Part shown: one piece after another, positions 1-6,500 of the stretch
Layout of the letters: every line of letters begins with the position of its first letter
Position numbering within the stretch: position 1 is the stretch's first letter
Assembly (NCBI GenBank): GCA_007132395.1
Contig: SLOR01000116.1
Location: 1 to 9,138, forward strand
DNA from: Bacteroidales bacterium
GTDB taxonomy: Bacteria > Bacteroidota > Bacteroidia > Bacteroidales > UBA7960
Reading direction: 5' to 3'
Length of the DNA: 9,138 nt
Translations under genes and position numbers: made by a program
Notes under the pieces: generated by a model
What the model was told of the DNA's origin: nothing
Database searches by the model: none
The model's input: only the letters and a program-made list of their open reading frames with translations

Positions 1-788
1 CTGGCTTTCTCAAAAGGTATCTCATCAAGGGTTGTGCGCAAAAGCTCTGCAAGGATAAGGCAAAAATCCCGGTGACGTAATATGGGTCCGGCAAAAATAT
101 TCAGATTTTGTCCACTACCCCCATAACGTGAAAGCGCATCTATCATTGAAGCACAGTCATCAATATGTATTAAGGGCATTATATGTTCTCCTGTGCCGTA
201 GCAGGGCACCTTACCGGTTTGCAGGTAATGATTCCAGAAGAAGCTTTCAAACCAGGACCCCGCCCCTACTATCCATCCCGGTCTTGCAAATCTCACATCC
301 AGAAGTTGTTTTTGCTGCATCTCAATCCAGGGTTTCTCATTGCGTATATAATGACGGGCAAAAGCATAAGGATTTAGCGGGCTATCTTCCCGGGCTGGTT
401 CATGGCCTTTGCGTTCACCATACATAAGAGAACCGGAAACATAAACAACAACGGGCTTTTTTTCAAGATGAAGCATGGCATCAGCCAAACGTCTGTTGGC
501 CTGCTCTCCTTTAAATGCCTTTAAATACCTGCTGAAATAGTTACTGCCCGCTGGCCGGGCAAGGTGAAAAATAATGTCGGGAGGGTAACGCTCAAACCAA
601 AAGGGCTCAAAGCTGCCTAGTTCACCCATAATTGTATTGTAGGGCTCCAGGTTTTGATAAGGAGCATTTTTATGCAGCAGCAGATGAAGATTATTCTCTT
701 TTTTCTTTGATAGAAAAGACACCAATGCCTGTCCGATAAACCCCGTACCTCCAAGTATCCAAACATTTCGCTTCCCCGTTTGGCTCAT
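1..788 (-). CDS. Extended SDR, NAD-dependent epimerase/dehydratase (3' end outside window)
   Basis: The reading frame is open from an ATG at 788 to the left edge, giving 262 residues without a stop; the C-terminus is missing. Residues 9-19 form a beta strand and dinucleotide-binding loop, VWILGGTGFIG, which is the GxxGxxG motif of extended short-chain dehydrogenases. Further family signatures are DIIFHLA (71-77), YVSGSLMYG (116-124, with the usual active-site Ser/Thr region), RPGWIVGAGSWF (169-180) and PLIHIDDCA (205-213). Such proteins usually act on nucleotide sugars or similar substrates in the cytoplasm. The active-site YxxxK motif reads Y141-A-F-A-R145, so the usual Lys is replaced by Arg. 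The start overlaps the stop of the upstream nucleotidyltransferase gene by four bases (ATGA, 785-788), so the two are very likely co-transcribed and translationally coupled. The substrate cannot be told from sequence. The family call is firm; the exact role is open. Confidence 0.88.
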   Translation of the reverse strand, partial: MSQTGKRNVWILGGTGFIGQALVSFLSKKKENNLHLLLHKNAPYQNLEPYNTIMGELGSFEPFWFERYPPDIIFHLARPAGSNYFSRYLKAFKGEQANRRLADAMLHLEKKPVVVYVSGSLMYGERKGHEPAREDSPLNPYAFARHYIRNEKPWIEMQQKQLLDVRFARPGWIVGAGSWFESFFWNHYLQTGKVPCYGTGEHIMPLIHIDDCASMIDALSRYGGSGQNLNIFAGPILRHRDFCLILAELLRTTLDEIPFEKA

Positions 789-1711
789 ACTTTTATATTT
801 TGAATGTGGTAATCGGCATCTGCTTTTTCAATCAAATCCCATACTTTCAGAACCTTATTCTTGTAGCTTTTCAAAACAACATAATGCTGGCTGTTGGGCA
901 AAAAGCGAAGTTCGTTCTTTTCTATAAGAAAGCTACGTTCAAAGTGGGGATTTTCTTTGGCGGAAAATTTATGGCTGATGTAGTTCTTCGATTTTTCAAA
1001 TAAAAAGTCATCCAAGGCATCACCAAACCACTCAATCGCCTTCTCCACCCATTTTTTAAAAAATGGTTCTTTTTCTATATCCAAATCTCCTGATTGAGAA
1101 AAAATCGGGTAGTATGCCTTTATCCAGGAATTCTGCTTGAGTAACTGCAAATAAAGCGGGTAGTTAAATACGGGTAGTAAAAATGCAATTTCAGTGGCTA
1201 CGTAGCGGTTTTGCTCTTTAACAACAAGATTGTGAGAGTCCACAAAATAATTCACACAAAAGTTCCTGTAGGAATTAAACAGGAAAATCTTTTTAAAAAG
1301 GATAAGCAATGTTCTCGATATCCATAAGCGACCAGGCTGGGTAACAATAAAAAAATCGATATCATCATCGCCTTTCATTACACCTTTGGAGATGGAGCCC
1401 GATAAGAATACACCCCGAACAAAGGGAAACCAGGAGATAATACGTGAAAAAACCAGGGCAGTCTTCATCCTTTTCTCAGCATAAAGATTAGCCTGTTTGC
1501 GCCGGCTTACTTTTGTGCGGTCTGTTCCCGTAAAATAATAACCCTCAAAAAAATTTACCAAACCCTGAGACTTCAGGTATTGCAGGGCACTCTCTAACTT
1601 AGCAATATCTTTTTCGGGCACACCCAGATATTGCCGTATTTCCTCTTCCTTCAGGGGGTGCGAAAAGACATCAAAATAAAGCAATAGTTTTAAAACTTCC
1701 GAAGCCCGCAT
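785..1711 (-). CDS. Nucleotidyltransferase-fold protein with N-terminal winged-helix-like region
   Basis: This is a complete 308-residue protein. Residues 1-60 look like a winged helix: helices at about 4-15, 22-29 and 36-50, then a short hairpin GLVNFFEGYYFTG. A nucleotidyltransferase core follows. Residues 100-123 read GVFLSGSISKG, then GDDDIDFFIV, matching the hGS...DxD pattern of the polymerase-beta-like NTase superfamily, with Gly104-Ser106 region and metal ligands Asp117 and Asp119. The rest (about 130-308) is mostly helical and rich in aromatic and basic residues, and I do not recognise it. There is no signal peptide. It is the first gene of a minus-strand unit and its stop overlaps the ATG of the dehydrogenase downstream. 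It could transfer a nucleotide to a sugar, lipid or protein; nothing in the window decides which. It lacks the small size and paired HEPN partner of a MNT toxin-antitoxin system. Confidence 0.8.
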   Translation of the reverse strand: MRASEVLKLLLYFDVFSHPLKEEEIRQYLGVPEKDIAKLESALQYLKSQGLVNFFEGYYFTGTDRTKVSRRKQANLYAEKRMKTALVFSRIISWFPFVRGVFLSGSISKGVMKGDDDIDFFIVTQPGRLWISRTLLILFKKIFLFNSYRNFCVNYFVDSHNLVVKEQNRYVATEIAFLLPVFNYPLYLQLLKQNSWIKAYYPIFSQSGDLDIEKEPFFKKWVEKAIEWFGDALDDFLFEKSKNYISHKFSAKENPHFERSFLIEKNELRFLPNSQHYVVLKSYKNKVLKVWDLIEKADADYHIQNIKV

Positions 1712-1883
1712 AGACGATTTAAATTAAAATAAATATACGAAGGACAAACAGATAAATAACAACAAATTGTACAGAAAGAAAGTTGAATACAGGCAATTCC
1801 CTCAAAAAAGAAATATATCACGTTAGCAATATAACCTCGCCTACAAAAAACAATAAAACCATCGTATCCTTTGATAAGTTTTG

Positions 1884-1891
1884 TATATTTG
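1884..1891 (+). promoter_or_regulatory. Bacteroidota-type -7 box (TATATTTG) upstream of gpx
   Basis: TATATTTG matches the Bacteroidota primary-sigma -7 consensus TAnnTTTG exactly and lies 48 bases before the peroxidase ATG. The -33 element is poor: the nearest TTTG (1870-1873) is only 10 bases upstream instead of about 19. The call rests on the -7 box and its position alone. Confidence 0.5.
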
Positions 1892-1905
1892 TATCGCTTG
1901 CGATA
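1892..1905. promoter_or_regulatory. Candidate operator dyad TATCGC-TT-GCGATA
   Basis: A perfect inverted repeat, six bases each side of a TT centre, begins directly after the -7 box and would cover the expected transcription start of the peroxidase gene. A protein bound here would block initiation. The OhrR-type regulator encoded downstream is the obvious candidate, but the dyad does not resemble the AT-rich operator I know for Bacillus OhrR, so the assignment is inference. The loop is too short for a good RNA hairpin. Confidence 0.35.
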
Positions 1906-1939
1906 TTATCGTGCTAGATTTTTAAAATAAAAGATTGTT

Positions 1940-2422
1940 ATGCAAAATAGCTTATATGACATTTCAGCTAAAACCCTCCAGGGCAAAGAGTTGAAATTTG
2001 AGACCTACAAGGGGAAAACCCTTTTGGTGGTAAACACCGCCAGCAAATGCGGACTCACACCACAGTACGAAGGACTGGAAAAACTGTATAAGAAATACAA
2101 GGACCAGGGGCTTGTCATCCTGGGATTTCCCTGCAACCAGTTTGGCAATCAGGAACCCGGTGATGAAAAATCCATTAGCGAAGGATGCCTGCTGAACTAC
2201 GGTGTGAGTTTCCCCATGTTTGCCAAAATCGATGTAAATGGCCCACAAACCCATCCCCTGTTCCAACATCTGAAAAAGGAGTTGCCGGGCTGGCTGGGCA
2301 GCAAAATAAAGTGGAACTTTACCAAATTCCTTATCGATAGCGAAGGTAAACCCATTAAGAGATTTTCGCCTGCTACCAGGCCTGAAAAAATTGAGAAATA
2401 CCTGAGTGAACTTTTCCACTAA
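1940..2422 (+). CDS. Glutathione peroxidase family thiol peroxidase (Cys type)
   Basis: This 160-residue protein has the usual length of bacterial, cytoplasmic GPx and reduces hydrogen peroxide or organic hydroperoxides. The thioredoxin-fold signatures are complete: VNTASKCGLT (31-40) with peroxidatic Cys37 in place of selenocysteine, FPCNQFGNQEPG (63-74) with Gln71, and KWNFTKFLID (124-133) with Trp125 and Asn126, which together make the Cys-Gln-Trp-Asn tetrad. Cys83, in the helix before YGVSFPMF, sits where the resolving cysteine of yeast Gpx3-type enzymes lies. The enzyme is therefore probably recycled by thioredoxin, not glutathione, by analogy. There is no signal peptide. It is followed after 88 bases by a small membrane protein gene and then an OhrR-type regulator on the same strand. 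A TAnnTTTG box and a dyad precede it. The family call is very secure. Confidence 0.95.
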   Translation: MQNSLYDISAKTLQGKELKFETYKGKTLLVVNTASKCGLTPQYEGLEKLYKKYKDQGLVILGFPCNQFGNQEPGDEKSISEGCLLNYGVSFPMFAKIDVNGPQTHPLFQHLKKELPGWLGSKIKWNFTKFLIDSEGKPIKRFSPATRPEKIEKYLSELFH

Positions 2423-2470
2423 ACGGCACAATCAAGTCAAATTGCCCGACTTTGCACCGGGATGCGCAAA

Positions 2471-2496
2471 CAGGCATTGCGATACCTGATTTTTTT
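2471..2496 (+). terminator. Weak hairpin plus T-run after gpx
   Basis: CAGG (2471-2474) can pair with CCTG (2485-2488), with two more A-T pairs inside a mismatch and a TGCG loop, followed by a run of seven T (2490-2496). The stem is short and the element overlaps the candidate promoter of the next gene, so it may be a weak terminator or coincidental. Confidence 0.25.
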
Positions 2497-2505
2497 GTAA
2501 ATTTG
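2477..2505 (+). promoter_or_regulatory. Bacteroidota-type promoter (TTG-N18-TAAATTTG)
   Basis: TTG at 2477-2479 is separated by 18 bases from TAAATTTG at 2498-2505, an exact TAnnTTTG match with near-normal spacing for the Bacteroidota primary sigma factor. It ends only five bases before the ATG at 2511, so transcription would begin at or very near the start codon. It would drive the small membrane protein gene and probably the regulator gene after it. Confidence 0.55.
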
Positions 2506-2510
2506 TTGTC

Positions 2511-2804
2511 ATGATTAACAGGCTGAAAATAAAATGGAATATCACCAGCAACTGGCAGTTACTGGTTATTTTATTCATTTTCTCCATTACAGGAAGTACC
2601 ACCCTGTATGTACGAAAATTCATTTTTGAATGGATAGGTATTTCTGCCGACACCAGCCTGTGGCTCAAAGTTCCGCTTTACCTGCTTATTATATTCCCGG
2701 CCTACCAAATGCTGTTCCTGTTCTTTGGTGCCCTCTTCGGCCAGTTTCGTTTTGCATGGGAGTTTGAAAAGAAAATGCTTTCCCGCTTTCGCTTCAGAAA
2801 ATAA
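2511..2804 (+). CDS. Small membrane protein, DUF6787-like
   Basis: This 97-residue protein has two predicted membrane segments, at about 15-34 (WQLLVILFIFSITGSTTLYV) and 53-77 (KVPLYLLIIFPAYQMLFLFF and on). A conserved-looking tail GQFRFAWEFEKKM (77-89) and a basic end (SRFRFRK) follow. The layout W-Q-L, then SITGSTT, then FGQFRF-WEFEKKM resembles the Bacteroidota family I know as DUF6787; this is recalled, not searched. Function is unknown, and it acts in the inner membrane. There is no ribosome-binding site, and the start codon lies just after a strong promoter match. It lies between the peroxidase and the OhrR-type regulator, 42 bases before the latter, so co-transcription with the regulator is likely. 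No alternative in-frame Met gives a sensible shorter protein. Confidence 0.8.
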   Translation: MINRLKIKWNITSNWQLLVILFIFSITGSTTLYVRKFIFEWIGISADTSLWLKVPLYLLIIFPAYQMLFLFFGALFGQFRFAWEFEKKMLSRFRFRK

Positions 2805-2846
2805 CATGCGCCCGGATTTTTTATTTCTTTAAAAAAGTTTATTATC

Positions 2847-3299
2847 ATGGCTTACGAGCAACTCAAACTCGAAAATCAGATTTGTTTTCCGGTGTATGCA
2901 GCCTCACGACTTATCACCAGAGAATATCAGCCCTATCTGGATGAGCTCGGTATTACCTACCCGCAATACCTGGTGTTGATGGTACTGTGGGAGCACGACC
3001 CTATGCCCGTAAACGACATCGCCCGAAAGCTTATACTCAACACCAATACCATCACCCCTTTGCTCAAGCGTATGCAAAGCCAGGGTATTATTGAAAGAAA
3101 TAGGTCGGTGGAGGACGAACGTAAGGTAATTGTGAGCCTTACCCGCAAAGGGAAAGAGTTACAGGAAAAAGCAGCAGTAATTCCGCAGCAGTTGGTGGAC
3201 AACCTGCTACACGGCCCCATTAAAACGGAACAACTGCTGGAATTGAAAAAACAGTTGTATGCGTTGATAGATTTACTTAACCGCAACGAAACGGAATAA
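2847..3299 (+). CDS. ohrR: MarR family transcriptional regulator, OhrR type (one-Cys peroxide sensor)
   Basis: This 150-residue cytoplasmic repressor has typical MarR length. The N-terminus reads LENQICFPVYAASRLITREY, and the reactive Cys13 is placed as Cys15 of Bacillus subtilis OhrR. Tyr27 and Tyr38 (in GITYPQYLVLMVLWE) match the two tyrosines that contact the oxidised Cys in that protein. The winged helix-turn-helix spans about 52-100: VNDIARKLILNTNTITPLLKRM carries the recognition helix and DERKVIVSLT the wing. Cys13 is the only cysteine, so it belongs to the one-Cys class, which is inactivated by mixed disulfide with a small thiol or by overoxidation. Organic hydroperoxides are the usual signal. 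No ohr gene lies in the window; the nearby peroxidase is the plausible target. The symbol reflects family resemblance, not proven function. Confidence 0.88.
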   Translation: MAYEQLKLENQICFPVYAASRLITREYQPYLDELGITYPQYLVLMVLWEHDPMPVNDIARKLILNTNTITPLLKRMQSQGIIERNRSVEDERKVIVSLTRKGKELQEKAAVIPQQLVDNLLHGPIKTEQLLELKKQLYALIDLLNRNETE

Positions 3300-3311
3300 A
3301 ACCAAGACTAT

Positions 3312-3342
3312 GGAGCCTGAGCCTGTCGAAGGCGGTGTCAGA
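3312..3342 (+). repeat. REP-like unit, copy A
   Basis: It starts GGAGCCTGAGCCTGTCGAAG and continues GCGGTGTCAGA. Similarity to copy B continues for about ten more bases (ATTCAC/AAACAA), so the full unit is about 42 bases. One base (T for C in GTGTCAGA) differs from copies B and D. Confidence 0.85.
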
Positions 3343-3357
3343 TTCACACAACATCCC

Positions 3358-3388
3358 GGAGCCTGAGCCCGTCGAAGGCGGTGCCAGA
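3358..3388 (+). repeat. REP-like unit, copy B
   Basis: Same unit as copy A, 46 bases downstream in the same orientation. It has C for T within the core (GAGCCCGTCG), so it cannot pair perfectly with inverted copy C. The 3' flank ATTCAAACAA extends the match with copy A. Confidence 0.85.
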
Positions 3389-3441
3389 TTCAAACAATGA
3401 CGCCTCGTCAGGTGGTGCCTGAAGAGAATTCTTCAACCTAT

Positions 3442-3466
3442 GGTCACTTCGACAGGCTCAGTGACC
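3442..3466 (-). repeat. REP-like unit, inverted copy C with its own hairpin
   Basis: Bases 3447-3461 (CTTCGACAGGCTCAG) are the exact reverse complement of 15 bases of copies A and D. In addition GGTCACT (3442-3448) and AGTGACC (3460-3466) form a perfect 7-bp inverted repeat around the core, which copies A, B and D lack. This copy could fold alone or pair with its neighbours. Confidence 0.85.
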
Positions 3467-3497
3467 GGGAGAACCATGGAGCCTGAGCCTGTCGAAG
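3447..3497. terminator. 15-bp stem-loop from repeats C and D (possible transcript end)
   Basis: A perfect 15-bp stem with a 21-base loop lies between convergent genes, so it could protect or define the 3' ends of both mRNAs. No T-run follows on either strand, so it is not a standard intrinsic terminator. The role is inferred from position only. Confidence 0.35.
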
Positions 3498-3508
3498 GCG
3501 GTGCCAGA
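3478..3508 (+). repeat. REP-like unit, copy D
   Basis: It has the same 31-base unit as copy B apart from the restored T in the core. Bases 3483-3497 pair perfectly over 15 bp with copy C (3447-3461), leaving a 21-base loop. Confidence 0.85.
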
Positions 3509-3527
3509 ACAACAAGCATTACCTGTA

Positions 3528-3551
3528 GTCACTTCTACTGGCTCAGTGACC
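3528..3551 (-). repeat. REP-like unit, degenerate inverted copy E
   Basis: It reads GTCAC, then TTCTACTGGCTCA, then GTGACC: the same design as copy C with two changes in the core (TCTACTGG for TCGACAGG). The flanking GTCAC/GTGAC arms are kept while the core drifted. It ends eight bases from the purL stop codon. Confidence 0.75.
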
Positions 3552-3559
3552 GGGCCCAT

Positions 3560-6500
3560 CTACTTTTTCCTTTCCTCCGCCCATTTGCGGGCATTAACAA
3601 AGGCTTCCAGCCAGGGGCTTACCTCATCCTTTTTGCGGTCGGCGGGATAATGTGCCCACTGCCATGGAAAAATGGATCTTTCCAGGTGGGGCATCATGGC
3701 CAGGTGCCTGCCATCGTGCGAACAAATGGCCGCTGCGTTATAATCACTGCCGTTGGGGTTGGCCGGGTAAGCATTGTAGCCATAAACCCCGGGAATATGG
3801 TACTGATCTTCCTGCAGAGGCAGGCGGTATTTTCCTTCTCCGTGGGCAATCCAGACGCCTAAGCGGGTGCCTGCAAGCGTCTTGAGCATTACCGATTGGT
3901 TTTCTACTATCTCCATATTTACGAAGCCCGATTCAAATTTATGGCTGTCGTTGTGCAACATCTGCGGCTTATTGGTATGATCGGGATATACCAGTCCGAG
4001 CTCCACCATCAGCTGACAGCCATTGCAAATACCCAGGCTCAGCGTGTTATCGCGTTTGTAGAAATTATCCAGTGCGGTACGTGCCTTCTCATTATAAAGG
4101 AAAGCTCCGGCCCATCCTTTGGCCGAGCCCAGCACGTCGGAATTGGAAAAACCACCTACAAAAACAATAAAGTCAATTTCTTCCAGCGTTTCCCGTCCGC
4201 TGATAAGGTCAGTCATATGCACATCCTTCACATCGAATCCGGCAAGGAAAAGCGAGTAAGCCATTTCCCGGTCGCCATTCACTCCTTTTTCGCGGATGAT
4301 GGCTGCCTTGGCCTTGCGTTTACCTGCTTCTGTAATATCTTTCAACCCCAGGCTTTCCAGGGTCCCTTTAAAGGAGGGCTCAAAACGGAAGTTGAGAATT
4401 TGCTCACTGTAGTTTTTATACCTTGCTTCTGCCAGCATCTCGCCGCTTTGTCTGCGGTCGAGCAGGTAAGAGGTTTTATACCACAGATTGCGCAGCGTGT
4501 CAATGCCCAGTTCCTGCCTCTCCCCTTTCCCTTCGATAATGAGTTTACGTTCAGGAATGGGAGTACCAATTACAGAGAAGGATATATCATGCTTTTCCAT
4601 AATGGCTTCCACGGCTTTCATGTCAGCCACCTGGATAACCACCCCGGGGCTTTCGCTGAAAAGTATTTTAATAAGATCCGCTTCTTCTTCAAAAGCAGAA
4701 ACATCGGCTTTCATCCCCCAGGAAGCATTGGCGAAGCACATTTCCAGCAAAGTGGTAACCAGCCCACCGGCAGAAATATCATGGCCGGCCAATACAAGGT
4801 TGCTGGCAATAAGCTCCTGCACGGCATCAAACGCATCGCCAAAGTAGTAAGCATCAGCCACTGTTGGCGCTTCATCGCCCAGTTGGTTCACCACCTGAGC
4901 GAAGCTGCTGCCTCCCAGCTTAAAACTGTCGTAGGAAAAGTCGATGTGTAATAATCTGGTATCAGAATCTTTGACCATAACCGGCTCCACCACTTTCCTC
5001 ACGTCAGCCACCTCAGCCACAGAGCTTACGATAACAGTACCGGGCGAAAAAACCTGCTTGCCGTCTTTGTATTTCTGCGTCATGGAGAGTGAATCTTTTC
5101 CCGTGGGAACGTTGACACCCAGTTTACAGGTAAAATCGCTGAGGGCTTCTACTGCGGTGTACAGGCGGGCATCTTCTCCCGGGTTTTTACAGGGCCACAT
5201 CCAGTTGGCGCTGAGACTCACCCCCTGCAAACCGTGTGTAAGAGGAGCCCAAACCAGGTTGGTGAGCGCTTCTGCTACTGCCAGCACAGAACCAGCAGCA
5301 GGGTCGATGAGGGCGGCTGCCGGAGCATGACCAATGGAGGTGGCAACACCTTTTTTCCCCTGGTAGTCCATGGAGGTAACTCCAGCATTGTTGAGCGGGA
5401 GCTGTATTTCTCCAGCGCACTGCTGCTTGGCGATCCGCCCGGTTACTGAGCGGTCAACCTTGTTGGTGAGCCAGTCCTTGCAGGCTACCGCCTCCATCTG
5501 CAATACATTTTCCAGGTACTCCTGCAATTTGGAAGCATCATACTGTACCGGTGCAAAATTACTCTTGGCACTTTCATCCCGGATAATGGTTTTAGGGGCG
5601 TTGCCAAACATATCGTCCAGCTGCAGGTCGATGGGGGCATTGCCTTTGTCGTCCATAAACTTCAGATGCTTGTCGCCGGTGGTCTCCCCTACCACATACA
5701 TGGGTGAGCGCTCACGCTCTGCAATTATCTTCAGGTCTTCAATATCTTTTTCATGCAACACCAGCCCCATGCGTTCCTGCGACTCATTGCCCACAATTTC
5801 GCGGGCCGAAAGGGTGGGATCGCCGATGGGCAGTTTATCCAGGTGGATGGTACCGCCGGTTGCCTCTACCAGTTCCGAGAGGCAGTTCAGGTGGCCGCCG
5901 GCACCGTGATCGTGAACAGATATGACAGGGTTCTCATCGCGCTCTACCATGGCACGGATGGCATTCATAGCCCGTTTTTGCATTTCAGGGTTGGAGCGCT
6001 GCACGGCATTCAGCTCGATGGCATTGGCAAATTCGCCTGTGGCCACTGAAGATACAGCACCTCCACCCATGCCAATGCGATAGTTATCGCCACCCAGCAC
6101 CACCACTTTATCTCCCTTTATGGGGTCATCTTTCAGGCTGTCCTTCTTTTTCCCGTAGCCGATACCTCCTGCCAGCATAATCACCTTATCGTAGGCAAAG
6201 GTTTTATCGTTTTCCACATGCTCAAAGGTGAGCACAGAGCCACAGATAAGTGGCTGGCCAAATTTGTTACCAAAATCACTGGCACCATTGGAAGCCTTCA
6301 CAAGAATCTGCTCGGGAGTCTGGTACAGCCAAGGGCGCTCGGGTATGCGTTTCTCCCATTCACGGCCTCCCTCAGGGCGGGGATAAGCCGTCATATACAC
6401 CGCAGTACCGGCCAGGGGCAATGAGCCTTTTCCGCCGGCAAGCCGGTCGCGGATTTCACCGCCTGTACCGGTGGCAGCACCATTAAAAGGTTCTACCGTG

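Larger units (their letters stand above)
1712..1939. promoter_or_regulatory. AT-rich divergent intergenic region
   Basis: This 228-base spacer separates the minus-strand nucleotidyltransferase gene from the plus-strand glutathione peroxidase gene, so it must hold the start signals for both. On the plus strand it contains a -7 box and a dyad, listed separately. On the minus strand I see only TTTG-rich, AT-rich sequence and no clean TAnnTTTG match, so that promoter is unassigned. No coding potential or RNA gene is visible. Confidence 0.6.
3300..3559. repeat. REP-like repeat cluster between convergent genes
   Basis: No gene is present in these 260 bases, which separate the 3' ends of ohrR (plus) and purL (minus). 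They hold three direct copies (A, B, D) of a 31-base unit and two inverted-sense copies (C, E) built on the core CTTCGACAGGCTCAG. The core resembles short dispersed repeats I know from many bacterial genomes, often in 3' intergenic positions. Short ORFs across the cluster are translations of the repeat and not genes. The cluster may act in transcript end formation or simply be a tolerated mobile repeat. Confidence 0.8.

Noticed and set aside
2432..2668. Minus-strand 78-codon frame across the DUF6787-like promoter
   Set aside because: It runs antisense over a better-supported promoter and gene, and has no recognisable features.
3398..3434. Small hairpins TGACG/CGTCA and GAAGA/TCTTC between repeats B and C
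   Set aside because: The stems are only 5 bp, with no T-run or conservation evidence; expected by chance.
3312..3508. Possible CRISPR array
   Set aside because: Copies are unevenly spaced (46 then 120 bases), occur in both orientations and have no regular spacers or cas genes nearby.
3440..3862. Plus-strand 140-codon frame over the repeats and purL end
   Set aside because: It is made of translated repeat units plus antisense purL sequence, a common source of false hypothetical proteins.
3896..4951. Long plus-strand open frame of 351 codons
   Set aside because: It lies wholly antisense to the intact purL, whose motifs are clear, and the translation shows no recognisable family or domain. 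It is a shadow of purL codon use.
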